Below are positions 26,001-39,000 of a DNA stretch of 64,000 bases, piece by piece. The position numbers were made by a program, and so were the translations under genes. The notes beneath the pieces were generated by a model. It did not search any database and was not told the origin of the DNA. It saw nothing but the letters and a program-made list of their open reading frames with translations. This stretch comes from Camarhynchus parvulus (Eukaryota; Chordata; Aves; Passeriformes; Thraupidae): the NCBI RefSeq assembly GCF_901933205.1, contig NC_044571.1, positions 76,447,689 through 76,511,688 of the forward strand, read 5' to 3'. Position 1 is the stretch's first letter, and every line of letters starts with the position of its first letter.

Positions 26001-26798
26001 TTTTCCACTCGCCACAGAGTTTTAGATTCTTTTCTCTTTCTCAATATTTTTATAATCATCAGATCATGTCCCTGTGGCATTTGCATTTGCTCCACATCCA
26101 TGGAGCTGTTGTATGGGATTTGAAAATGTATCTTCACAAAACACAATGATCAAGCTGAATGTTTAATGTTCTTTACACTGACAGCATTTGGCTTCATGTT
26201 GTTTTCTGTGAAAACAAACAGGAAAATATTAATATAGAAAACAGGAAACCATAGTGGAAGATTATCAGAAAAAACCCATAAAACCAGCTGAATTTTATAT
26301 CTGTATTCACCGTTTTGGAAAGAGTAACTGAAAAGTGACTCTATGTATACTACGTATATTGTTCAGAGATATATGAATTAGATCCTCTCTCTTTAATTAT
26401 AAGTTCAGCAGCAGTCTTGTGACATATCTCTTTTCCTTGTTGTCCCTTACAAACAGACTTAAATACCCCTTCAAAGCAGCAGCTAGTACTTACAAAGCAT
26501 GGATTAACTATTGTCTCTGCAGCCTTGCAAACAAAACATGATACATTTCACCATATTTCTGTATGCTTATGCTGCTTATTCACTTTCCTGAAGAAATCAA
26601 ATCGCTGTTTTCAGTCTTTTTAATAGTGAATAAAGGTCTGCCACTCAAAGAACAGCAATAAAAATGGGGCAAGATGTCAGTCATACCATAGAGCTTAACA
26701 CAAGCTGATTTCAATAGTAAGGAAATGTGCACTTTCTATTTTAGCTTTTGAAATTGATAATGGGGGACCTGGAAAATGTTAAAAATAGACTCTGAAAA
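23036..26798. other. Intergenic
   Basis: AT-rich sequence with a 22-bp tandem duplication at 25254-25293. No gene or repeat family is recognised. Confidence 0.55.
25254..25293. repeat. 22-bp tandem duplication
   Basis: GGTGCTCTGTTAAAAGGA occurs at 25254 and at 25276, giving about 1.8 copies of a 22-bp unit. Confidence 0.9.
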
Positions 26799-27042
26799 TG
26801 TTAGGCTTTGTGTTTTGCCGGATCATTGCACCTGCGTAAGTAGTATGATAAATGATATAATTGTTAGATGTGATGATTGTTTAGTAATTAAATATAATTA
26901 TTGTATAACCATAAGAAGAATAATGAGAAACTATGCTAGAAATTTGAGGGAAACCACGAGGGGCCCTGCTTGATTGAAATCTATGTATACAATAGAACAA
27001 TATAAGTTTAATAATTAACATGAGAGTTATATAACGATAGAA

Positions 27043-27049
27043 TATAAAA
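27043..27049 (+). promoter_or_regulatory. LTR TATA box
   Basis: TATAAAA within GAATATAAAAGCATG, 74 bp upstream of the LTR AATAAA, in the position expected of the U3 core promoter. Confidence 0.7.
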
Positions 27050-27116
27050 GCATGTTAATCTCGAATGTATGGAGGAGTCAGATTTGGGTCGATCACCCCT
27101 GACACCTAGAGCTCTT

Positions 27117-27122
27117 AATAAA
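27117..27122 (+). terminator. LTR polyadenylation signal
   Basis: AATAAA in CTCTTAATAAAAGCACTG, downstream of the LTR TATA box and about 50 bp before the CTAACA end. Confidence 0.7.
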
Positions 27123-27171
27123 AGCACTGACATAAGATCATTTTGTGGTTATATGTTTCTGAATGCTAACA

Positions 27172-29231
27172 AAATGGCACAAAACTTCAATTTTAGTTCT
27201 ACTTTAATGCCACTCATTTTCTCGGTTCATAATTTTTTAGTGGCAAAGAATTAGCTTAAAGAATTTTTGGATTTGGACCATTTTTTATTTGTATGGGTAA
27301 GATGTGGGAATCTCAGGAATCCACATAAACCCACATAACTGGGTCTCAAAGGCTGTTTCCATATCGTGAACTGTTGTAATCGTGTTCTCATATTTTTTCA
27401 ATATTTTACATTTTTACGCAGTTCCGCCCTGAAAGCTCTGGAAAAAAACCCATATTAATCTGAGCAATTGAAATAGATCTAGAAGACAAATAAATTACAT
27501 TTAACAGTACATATGTGAATACAAGTACAACACCTACTGCAGCAAAGCATGTGAATGCTGTGAACTCATTTATTTACAGAATTATTACTCTCTGGGAACT
27601 CCATCTCATTGACACGAGAAACATCAGCAGTGTAAACTGCAAGTGCATTGTCTGCTATTATGACCATATTTGACATAATCAATATAGTGTTGGCTCTTGT
27701 GGGAAAGGTTTAGTCTATATTTGTAATGATGGGATTTTTTCCTGGTTTGTTCCCTCTTTACTACTGCAGGGGACAATATTTTTCTTGTATGAGTGATTTA
27801 AGACGATTTTCTGCTTGGATAGTAGCTAATATCTGACACCAAAACAATTTACAGTGTATATGAAAAGTTGAACACAACTAGAACATAGCTTATTACTGGG
27901 GACAAGAACAATTTATTTCCCAAGCCAGCTCTTAATGCTGTGAAACAGAGTCATAATAGCATTCTCTAATTCTTCCCTTTAATTTTTATTCTACACCCTC
28001 AACTTCCTTTGCTGAACTTCCTACAGGGACTCACAGCTGGGGTGTCCACTGAGCAAAAGGTAAGTTGGCAGATATTTTAACTTGAGTAATAGAACTTATA
28101 GTAATGACAATGTAATTTAAAAGTGGAATCAGGCAAAGAAGTGTAAAACTCAGTTACAATACTGCTGCGGAGTTTTTCTTGATTCATGGTGACTCACAGG
28201 CAAATTTTTAATTACAGTTAGCCACAGGTAAATAAACAGGAACCAAATTATTTACCATTTTTTAAATATATATGACTCTCTTCCAGATGGAATCTCCTCA
28301 ATTTAACTTTATATAAAATTTAAATTAATTCTCTAAGGAAGAGACAACTGCCTGGTCAATATTGCTTAGTACCCTTTCTAACCTCAAATCTAGGGACTAT
28401 TTTTGCTGCAAACATTTTGTAAGAAAACATATTTTCTCTCATGGAGAGTGCTGCAAAACATTAATTACGAGGACAGATTTTGCCTCTATCTCTTGAATAA
28501 ACTCTTTCCTAGAATTTTTCATGTGTAAAGATAAGTGTAATAATGCCCCATAATAGGAGCATTTCAATGTGTTTTAGCATTTTAAATTTCCAATAATTAA
28601 ATATTTAATACCTCTTTGTTAATACTTATTTGTCTTTTATACTTTCATATTTTCCGATTGTTATTTAGGTGTATCTGTAATCTGTGTGTAGAAACAATAT
28701 GTCTATTCTCTAAGGAAATGACACTAAAAGAAGAATTGCATTTTTGTAGGTATAAATAACTGTGTCAACAAGGGGCAATGTAGAGTATGCAGTGTCACTA
28801 ACAGGATTTATAGAATTCACTAAAAATGTCATACTTCAAAAGTGACTCTTGGCATGTGATTTCAACTGTGCTAAAATTAAAGCCTCTGGCATGAGATTCT
28901 GAAGCTGTTTAACAATATTCAGTAAGACTATAAATGTTTAATATTGCAAAGAAAAGAGAATGCTATGCCAATAACTGTTTTTTTATATTTTTTATCAGAA
29001 TAAAAATATTTTGGGGCCTGTGCAGAATTAATTTCTTGATCTTTCTGATGAGATTGAAGTATTTTGCTTTGGGTGAAAAATAAATTAATTTAATTTTTTC
29101 CTAAATCCATAAATATTAATTTTAAAGTGATTTCAAAATCTTGTAATAAAAAAAAATCTTTTAAGAGGGCTGGAAAGAAATTACTTAATTCTTTGTTGTG
29201 TATGTCTATTTTGCTCAATCTGTGAAGTTTT
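27172..29231. other. Intergenic between two solo LTRs
   Basis: AT-rich sequence. No retroviral gene remnant is seen between the LTRs, which belong to different families and point in opposite directions, so they are not the ends of one provirus. Confidence 0.6.
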
Positions 29232-29772
29232 TGTAGGTGCAGTTTAATCCCAGCTGGCAACTCAGCCCCATCCATCCTCTTGCTCACTGTCTCCCAGAGG
29301 GATGGGGAAGAGAACTGGAAGAACAAAAGAAAAACATGTAGGTTGAGATAAAGTCAGTTTAATAGGTGAATAAGAAATTGTACATCCAAGCAAAAGAAAA
29401 CAAGGAAGTCATTCACCACTTCCCATGGGCAGGCAGCCATCCCCAGGACAGCAGGGTTCCATCATGCATAACTGTGGCTTCAGAAGAGAAACGCCATCAC
29501 TCTGAATGTCCCCTGCTTCCTTCCTTCTCCTTCCCCAAGCATTATATACCAAGCACAGTGCCATAGTTGGGGTCAGCCAGCCCAGCTGTGTCCTCTCAGC
29601 CTCCTCATAGGGGGTGGGACAAGGAACAGAAGAGGCCTTGACTCTGTGTAAGCACTGTTCAGAAGTGACAAAATAATTCCTGGGTGAGCAACTCTGTCTT
29701 CAGCACAAATCCAAAATGCAGCCTCATACCAGGCACAATGCAGAAAATTAACCATCCCCAAACCAATTCCAT
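29232..29772 (-). mobile_element. ERVL-like solo LTR
   Basis: On the minus strand it begins near GGAATTGGTTTGGGGATGGT followed by TAATTTTC, continues with GATTTGTGCTGAAGACAG, AGTGCTTACACAGAGTCAAG and GGTATATAATGC (TATA box), then ATTAAACTGACTTTATCTCAACC-type sequence (split by substitutions) and ends near AGTTGCCAGCTGGGATTAAA. This order follows a widespread bird ERVL-type LTR. About 540 bp, diverged, with no internal retroviral sequence. Ends are approximate. Confidence 0.78.
29542..29548 (-). promoter_or_regulatory. TATA box of the solo LTR
   Basis: The minus strand reads GGTATATAATG, at the position where this LTR family has TATATAA. Activity is unknown. Confidence 0.5.
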
Positions 29773-32700
29773 TGGCACAACAGGCATTTTTCATTGTGCT
29801 CAAGGCTTTTGTGACTGTGCCTATGTTCATGCCTTTCTCTCATCCTGGTCTTGTGCAGGGTATGTAAAGCACCTGAAACCAGATCCTGTCATTGGAACTG
29901 TGGCCCTCTCACAGTGTTCCTAGAAGTGTCAGCAACAGAGGTGACTGATAGAGGACAATAAAGTGCTCTCTTTTCGTGAGAAGGCCATGGATAGCCTTAA
30001 CTTATAGACAACATCTGTGATGTGGTGGGGCAGATGCCCTGATGGGCAGCCCTCCCAGCTCTCTTGATGGTGTGTTTCAGGTATACAGCCTCTTCGGTGC
30101 CTCTAGAATTTATCTGGCAATCTTTGTGCTATCACGTTCCTTGTCAGTGATAATAAAACCTGTCTTGCCTATAGAGGATTTCCTAATGAAGCATGGAAGG
30201 CAATACAAGCAAAGCTTCTGTGCACTGATGCATCTTCAATAAATCACACTCATAAAAGGCAAGGAAGTAGCTTGATTTAAAAGTAGAGAATTAAGGTCTT
30301 TTATTCTGCTGCCACTAATTCAGTAATTCCATGTGCATGCAAAGGCCCCATGATGCTTCAAGCTGTTAATTTAATGCTGCCATTTAATGAGTAATGTAGT
30401 GGTATTGTACAAAACAGTGTAAATTTTGCTGCAGTGTCAGGCAAATTGCCACAGGCTGATATGGTTTATACGTACCAGACTTCATGAAATTATTTTTTCT
30501 CAATCCTTAAACTTGATATATTTATGTATACATAGATTATTTCCCTTATTTTGCTTTTTGTGACTTTTACAAAGGGATTTTCTTGTGTTGCTTTCCTCAC
30601 TTCAACCTACTGCATGGAAATACCTCAAAATAAACTATAAATATGAAGGTACCTGCATAATGCTCCTCCTGATGTCTTATGCATGGAGGCAAAGGTCTTA
30701 AAATTCCTGGCAGGATTTATAAAACGAAAGGAAGCCCATTTCCAGTATGTCAGCTGGGGACTAACTATGGCATTCCTCTTTCAGTGAAATTGAAAGATTT
30801 TTCTAAAATTGATGGAGTTTTCTGCACAGTGCAAGCAAAGCATGGTGTGGGGAAGCTGCAATCATTTTTCCTTCTGTCAATTCCATAGCACTCTCCTCTG
30901 ACAGATGTGCAGGGGTGTTTTTTCTTTAGTCTTTTATGTCCTTTGAAAGTGAAGAGGCACAATTACTAATTGTACTGAAATGTGTGGAAAAGATTTTAAA
31001 CCCAGTCATTTATTTTTATTAAAAAAACAACTTTAAGTCCCAAAGGAATAGAATAAGATTGGTTCTGATGGGACATTGTTGTTGGAGGTACTTCTTACAA
31101 GTGCATTTTGGATCCCGAAAATTCCATCCTTGCATTTTTCCTGAAAGACAAATAATAATGGAGTATTTTTTTATATGCTATGTATCTTCCATTGTTACAC
31201 AAACTCTTGCCCCAGGAAACCTGTACAGAACTTCAATGTAATTTTAGCAGAAACAGAGAACCTGTGAGTAAAAATCTTGGGATTTGGCCCACAGTGTAAA
31301 AGAAACCTTGCAGTTCTCTGCAATTCAGCTGAGGGAAATGTTTCTGAGAACACAGCTTATCTTTGGGTATATTGGCAGCATTTAGCTGCAAGGTTGTCAT
31401 GGGCTGGCTGCAAAATTGCGCTTTTTGGAGCTTGGGAAAGGAGAGAGGGATTTAGAGGACAAATGGGTAGAACAGGCTGCTTTGTTTCAGCTTCAGCATT
31501 TTTATATGCTGCACACTGGGGAGAAGAGCAATGGCTGTCATCTCTGCTTTTGACAACTTTTCCCTGAAATAAAAGGACTAGAAGTCACCGGTGCGCTGCA
31601 GAATAGCCCAGTCCTAACACTTATCCTGCTGGGTTTATTTTATCCACATGGTTTTTCTGGGCTCTTGTTCTTCCTGGCAGGTAAGGGCAGCCAGTTTTTC
31701 AAGAGGGAAGTTTTCCCCTACAATGATTTAGGCCTTAGAAATCATGATTTTACTCAGTCTACTCATCAGAACAAGTGCTTATAGGAGCTACTTCGAGGTA
31801 ATCCTCACTGCCTGCTGGGATGTGCCAGGTCCTAGGAAAAAAATGTAAAATATCCAGAGGAGAGATTTCAAGTACTTCAGTTTATTTCAAGACTTCCAAA
31901 CTGCTAGGGAAGGAAAAGAAAGCACATTGTCTGAACATGTTTCGAAGTTTATTTTTTTCTGACTTGAGGCATAACATTTTTTCTGCCTAACAACAGTGAG
32001 ACACATAGGAGGTTTGAGTCTCTCTTGCTGATGTCGGCAAGTTCATCCTTCAAAAGCTTAGCTTTCCTGTTAGCCTGCGCCACCTTTCGAGTGTGTGCCA
32101 CATCATTAGCACCTTCTGATCTGCAAAACTTGAAGCACTTTCTTTAACAAAAACAAACCTGTATTCCAGCAATGGCCTAACGTGTAACTGGCTGCAGTTA
32201 GTGATATTTATAGCAAAGTTTGAGAACTTTTTGAGATTAGTCTCATACCTTTTCTGTAAGAAACAGATGAGAAATTTTGGTAATTAAATAAAACTTAAGC
32301 AGTCTAATCTCATTTGATCTAATGCCATCTACTCCTCACCTCCGAGCTTGTGTAAGAACATACATACATAAATACATGCATATTTTGCTCATTTAATTAG
32401 ATCTAATGTTAATTTTTCGTGAACTTCTCTCTTGTAGAAGGGCATTCTCATTCTGATAACACTTTCTGTAATTGAAGGCTGTTCCCTTAGAAACTGCCAG
32501 CTGAATAACCTTAAACTGCAATGGGAATAAATAGAGCAACTAATATTTGCTGAACTTCTGGGGTTTGTGAAATATTCTTATACATAAATTTAGCAAGTGG
32601 GCTTCTGTGAATAAAAGTGGGTTTTAAAATTATCTATTATTATTTTGATGTTCATTGTAATTTTTTTCCTTGGATTGAGGCGCTCTGCCAGTTTGTAGTT

Positions 32701-35700
32701 GAGTATATTGCGAGAAATTCTGCAAGCAAATTTAATTTCTTCTATTACATATTTGTGATTTATGTTTTATTTTTAAACAGATCTTTATACCTGAAGCTAT
32801 TCACTTCACAGGTAACTACTGATATTACATGGATACAATAGCTTTACTCTCTTTCCTTTCTATTAGTTTACATGAAAATAGTATTTACATTACCTGTAGG
32901 CCAGGTCTAAAAGAAAATTCTTCCATCTTTTGAAACATGGTAATTGGGACAGCAAACTTTTATTTGGCTTCCAAGCACTTTGGATGTCTGGTGAATCTTA
33001 CTCTACTGTTCACACTAGGACCTTGTACAATAAAACCTTGGGTTTGATTGCTCTTTGGCACTTGTGAACAAAGATAAATTAATAGGAAATGTGTCAGTTT
33101 AGGGGAGAGGCTTCTTCTGACTCCCAGACTGCTGGTCAGCTGGATCTTGCTTGGCTTTCTGTCTCCTGGAAGGGCAAGACAAATTCCATCTGTTGCATCC
33201 TATTAAGGTAGCCAAGGCAATGGGGAGCACATCTATTCTTTTGTTACAAAATCCTGGAAAATTCTATCTGGAGGAAAAGTTATCAAAAATTCATGATTCA
33301 ATGCAGTAAGTGCCACTAATTATTTTTTAATATTAAATAACTAATATAACCTTTTGCAGGGAGCGGCAAAATGCTTAAAAGTACCCTTATAGATGGAACT
33401 TCTTGGGGCATCTTTCTTGGATAGCCTGCTGAAAGAGCAGTACTACTATTCTATAAAACTCAGGTCAGTAGTTATTATACATCAAAATGTCACATTCCCT
33501 TGGAATAGAATATTAAGGAAAATATTGCGTGCTGATACCTTAGAGTGATTGAAGGGGGTATACATGATAAAAGTTAGAATAAAAGAAGCTGCCCTGAGTT
33601 TTTTCTTGTGGAAACAGGTGAGAAATGTGAAATCAGAACAGAGATGATGAAGCTATATTGTCTAGTTCTTCTAGAAGTGCAGTCCCTGTCTCAAGAAATT
33701 CTCAAAGGATATCTGTTATGATCAAGGAGCTCTGCTTTTATGGTAGAAAGGTTTGATTTTTTTTTTTTTTCATTCTGAGAAATAAAGCTGTTCACCACTA
33801 TTTTTCCTCAGGAAGTGTTAGATTACTATTTTAGTACAAACATATATTTATGCACACAGTCAACCTGGGTGATCAGTCATCTTGAAGATAAAGACCAAAA
33901 GCCTTAAAGTGAACCTGAGATTCTGGGGAAACCTTATATAGAAGTGTAAGAACAGTTCATATATGTTCCTCAAAGGGTTGAGGATTTCATGCCTGTTTAT
34001 ATTGCTTTGTGGCAGTCCAGGTGGAACAACACAAAGCTGGAAACCAGCATGAAACAGAGACTCCCTGCCAGCTTAGAATGGAAATTGCTGCATGAGAGGC
34101 TACCTCCTGGCAAAGATAGCTAATATTCTGATGGGTCCTTAAGTGTCATTAAAATGAGAATTTCACAACAATAATTGCCAGCATTATGCTGCTGGTGAGT
34201 CTGAGTTACATGACATGAATGTAAGCAAAACTGTTTCATAGAAATAGCTATAGGACAGTTAATTTATTTCAATCTGAAAAATATTTTTTTTTAATTAGGC
34301 TGCAAAACTCAGTCCCAGTTAGAATAATTTTCAGTCATCGAAAGAAGAAGCAGGAAACATCTTTGAATGTCAAAATTTAGGAGTGTAGTAATAGATTCTT
34401 TAGTAAAAAGACTGCTGAATATCAACTGCACCAACCATGTCCATGACAATCATCTGCACTACTGATCATTAACTTCACAATGAGCAACAGTGCTGATTTA
34501 TTTAATGAACCTGCAGGTAATTGTTGTTTCCTTTGCTAATTACGTCAGGGAAATGAGACCTGTTAGCACTGAAATGGCTTGAAATATTTCAGCAAATCTT
34601 TCTGAAGGGTAAAATGCCTGATTGTTTTTCTCCTACTTTCTGTTCTGTGATAAAGTTTTTGTTGTTCTCTTGTTGTTTTAATTAGTGATAATTCTCTTTT
34701 TCATCCCTTAAATAGTGAATCTTGGACATAATATATGCTTTAGTATTTGAGGAAACACCTTCACATAATTAGCACATAGTGCTTCTAAAAACTGGAACAT
34801 TTCTACTGTTTATGAGGTAAAATTTTTTTGGAAAACATTTAAAGTCAGTCTGAAATGCTGAAATAGTTGAAGCTGCTACTTTCAAAAGCTCTGCCTAGTG
34901 CAGAACACCCCTGCTGTTCCAGCAGGTCTGTGGTGAGACCTGCAGGGCTTGTCTTTCACCCCAGAGCTCTGCACATGGAAATAAGAGGTTGCAGCTCTTC
35001 TTGGTTTACACAGATTGTGGGTTGTCAGAACAGATGGGAGTACTCTGGTCATTCAACCTTAATTTTCTGTGAAGAAAGGAATTTTCTGCACAGAAACTTT
35101 AATCTTTGGCTATACCTGAGTACCTAATGGTAGGCTTCTAAGCAAGGTGCTTCTGTCTGGTAGAGAGTCCATGAGACAGCAGTAGATCTGGTGTTTATGC
35201 TTGCAGTTAGAAATGCACCGATTTTGTTTAACTCCACTTTCCAAAAGCTGAGCATTTCTATGTTCTTGCCTGTTTTATCTAATATTACAAATTGGATTTC
35301 CTCTCAGGGCCCCTTGTACTTCACTTTCTACAGCACCAATGAGGAGACTACCAATTTGTACCTCATTGTTCTTAAGACATAACTTACTGTCAAGGATGTG
35401 CTCTTCTGCTCTAGTGGTTATACCAAATTTAATTAGGTCAAAGAGAAGTGACCTAATTGCCAGGGATCAGGAATGACTGTGAGCTGAAATGCTTAGACTA
35501 TCTGGGGTATCAGTTTCAGTTCCTGCTATTGCAAATACTTGATTCAATAGATTGCTGATTATTCGCTTAACATTAGGGCTTAATTCTTCCTATCCGAGTC
35601 ATCAGAATTGAGAGTCATGCATCAGTAGCTTAATTCCCTTCTAAAAATAGCTCACAGATAGTACACTTTATGCAGAGGGTCTTTTTAAGCAAATGCCAGC

Positions 35701-36014
35701 CTATTCTGGCTAGATGATCAGAAGGGAAAAAAGTCTGTGCAAAAATTAGATCTTGTCATGATTTGAATTTGTTAACTTTACAAAGATTAGGAAATTCACA
35801 AGTAAAGGGTAGAAATAAAAGAATCAGAGTGTGTGCTTGAAGGGAGGTAAAATCAATAGAATAAATTTCTAGAAGGTGTCCATCCATATCAAGACAAATG
35901 GCAGGATCCAACTTTCTGAGGAAGAATATAATGAAAAAGTCTATATTCTCTAATATCATGGTACTACAGCTCCAGATCAGAGAGGAGAGTAGAAGCCCTC
36001 TACTCAAGGCAGAG

Positions 36015-36047
36015 TTTAATCTTTAGTCTAATTTAATCTTTAGTCTT
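36015..36047. repeat. 17-bp tandem duplication
   Basis: TTTAATCTTTAGTCT occurs at 36015 and 36032. Confidence 0.8.
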
Positions 36048-39000
36048 ATTTTTGTCCCTTGCTCTCTGTCCACACCCTGAGCAAACAATTACTTTAATTG
36101 AGTTGTTGGCTTTCAGAGCTCCTACTGCTAACACAAGCCAAGGCTCAGTCATTATTCTCACCTTGCCTTGGTCTAGAAATGCTACATTTTCCTAATGATT
36201 TTCTTAAGGACTATAATACATCTGTAAGTTTTAAAGACCCATATTTTTCAAAAAAACCCTTGTCTCTGGATTAAATTTAACTATTTTTAAACTTGTAACG
36301 TACTTGCAGCAAAAATTTAATAAAATATTTGAATAAGCATAAAACTATGGAATTAAAATTTGAGGAAATGTCTGTACATCTAAATTAAAGAGCATGAGAC
36401 TGGAAGAACTAATTTCAAGGCATCTAAGATCTAATGAGCATCAGGTTCTGATGTGAATATTAACAATTCAGCAATACCTGTGGAGATGGATAAATGTACA
36501 TTAGACTTGCAATTGAAAATTCTTGATCTGCATTAGAAATAAATATTTCCTTTCTTGCAAAAGTGATACACAGAAAACAATGTCTATTTTTAAGCAGACC
36601 ATTATTAATTCAGTCAATACTGTCTCTCAGATTCCTTGGATTGTGATTCCAATGCCTTGGAGTCTTAGAATGTAAAATGCTGTCTTTTACACAGATTGTA
36701 TTATAGTACTATTTGGCTAATTCACATTTAAACTGGATTTTTGTCCCCATTTTCATGACAGAGTTCTTGAGGAGCATTTTTACATCCTGCTGTGACAGCC
36801 TGAAAACATTTCCTTCCCTGTTCCTCTACTCTTACGTCTATTCTTGTGGAGAATATTGCCATAACTGTTCATCTCCTTATAAGAAACAACCTGGCCAACA
36901 CTGAGATGGTCACTTCCCTCAAGGAGAACAAATAAGTTCTTTTTCCTATGCTACCCATTCAGAAATAGAGAGCCATACCAATTAAAGACATTCCAGTATG
37001 AATTTCTTGTCATTTTTCACAAATTTGCAATTTCATGTGGGAATTATAGACTAATATAATTTCTATACTCTGCACCATCTCCATGTGCCTCAAAATTTTA
37101 GAGGAGAGGTGGAAAGGTACAAAAAGAGCAGAAAATAAATCCCTGTGTGGTGAATTTCTAGGCTTCTGCCTTAAGCAGAATAATTTTTTGCTTATCATCA
37201 CTGATAATGTCCTTCACTCTCTTAAACCTCCCAGCAATAAAAAGAAAAAAAAGCAGTAGAGCTTGAATAATTAGGAAAAAAAGGATTTTTAAAAATGGAG
37301 ATGAACTGTACCATTTTATGTGAAACCAGAAAACGTCCTCTTGAACTGACTTGATATGCTAGAAACCTGTTTGTTATTACCCATGCATCAGAAACCTTTT
37401 CATGCAATTAAAGGATATATATTTAGAATCTTTACAAGGTCTATGTGAAAGATGCTCAAAGTATAAGAGAGATAATTTAAAATTTTCTTCTGTGTGAAAA
37501 ATCATCTCTGCCTAAGATAGGTTCATTATTACTCCAAATTGAGCCTTACTTGAAAACTGTACAAAGCTCACTGACATTTCCTTTGAAGTAGAAATATTTT
37601 TCAAGTTAATAACACAATGCAGTGATACACAAATCACAGCTTATTTTACATATTTTTTGACTATTTCACTTTTCCTGCTACAATTGTCTCCCTATATCTG
37701 CAGTATGCCTAATAGGTATTAAAAATGATGCTGAGAATATTGCCTTATAAATTTTGTCACATTCAGCAAAATCATCAATAATTTATGGGGATTGTACCAT
37801 TAAAACATACTTTCATGGAATGAAAAGGTTATGAAAATGAAAATGTCACATGCTAGGATTTTGTTCTTGCCTTAAAGATTCTAGTCATTTGCACAGTGCT
37901 CTACAATGGTAGTATAAAAGAGAACAGTCTTCCTGTTTGATGGCTTTCATTCAGGTGCCAGAGTTTCATATTTCATGCTGTGTGTTATGTATAGGAAATC
38001 ACTTGGAAAAGGTCACCATCTATCCTAGTCACTTCTTGCTTAATTAGGCATTTAGCAATGACACACATTTAGCAATGCTATTATAAATGAATTCCAGGAG
38101 AGATAAGAAACCATGATGACAGTGTCAACTGATATTTATTTAGGTACATGAGATGTGCACAAGTCTGCATGTCTGCTTGACAACCAGTGTGAATTGTAGA
38201 TACAACCACTACATCACAGAAAAAGAAGTTTTAGACTCCTGCTTTGCTCCTGGAGTATATGGGGAAACCTTGGGCTGAAAACTGCTTTTAGCTACAGTAT
38301 GCCCGTCTTGACTGACAAATACAATAGCAAATATGCCCAGTTTGAACGTGAGTGCCAGAGAGAAGCACCAGTCTGAAGGTGTGAGACAGGCAGATATTAT
38401 TAGTGTGTTTCACAGCAAAGACATTATTTCAGTTAACATTTCAATCAATGAGTGTCATAAAAACTACAGGTTCAAACAAACTAAGAAAAAAAGAAGTCAC
38501 AAGCATTTAGAGTCCATTCTTCAACCTTGCTTTGGAAATGCCAAATTATTCAGAAAACTGCACAGAATAATTTTGGAAAGCCTGAAGAGAGGTGGTCTTT
38601 TTGCAGTAGAAAATACAGTACTTTGGAGGGTTCTTTTATTCTTTTTTTTTTAACCATCTCTTTATAACATAATATGATTTCAGTTGTAATGGATGCCTTT
38701 TTACATATGAAGAGAGATGGTTTCTTTAGATTCATTTTCTGCTTTTCACTGTTTTGGACACTTTTATAAGTACTGGCTAAATGAGGAGTAGCGTAACACA
38801 TCTCTCTTTTGCATGTATGCATGATTATAAACAAGAATTTATTTATTCTGCACATGGGCTATTCTGAGATATTCTGAGAGGAGAGTCAGGGAAGCTGCTG
38901 TTCCAGCACCACATCTGGAGTTGTTTACCAGGGTTGTGATGAAAGCAAAACCTTCCAAGGTATTAGAAATTACGCAAATGAAACCCTTCAAAGCAAGTTC

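Larger units (their letters stand above)
26799..27171 (+). mobile_element. Avian endogenous retrovirus solo LTR, structurally complete
   Basis: A 373-bp element bounded by the perfect terminal inverted repeat TGTTAG...CTAACA. Inside are a TATA box TATAAAA at 27043-27049 and a polyadenylation signal AATAAA at 27117-27122, in the U3-R-U5 order of an LTR. The body (TGCCGGATCATTGCACCTGC, GAAATCTATGTATACAATAG, CAGATTTGGGTCGATCACCC) is one I recognise as a recurring finch/passerine ERV LTR. No primer-binding site or coding sequence follows, so it is a solo LTR. The flanks give no clean target-site duplication. ERV class is not settled. Confidence 0.85.

Noticed and set aside
26799..29772. The LTRs at 26799-27171 and 29232-29772 as the two ends of one provirus
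   Set aside because: They differ in sequence and orientation, and no gag, pol or env remnant lies between them.
31277..31567. 96-residue plus-strand frame in a GC-richer patch followed by AATAAA
   Set aside because: It has no recognisable domain or splice context; the AATAAA is a common chance hexamer.
38333..38653. 106-residue plus-strand frame ending in a Phe run
   Set aside because: The end is the translation of a T run, and no homology or codon bias is visible.
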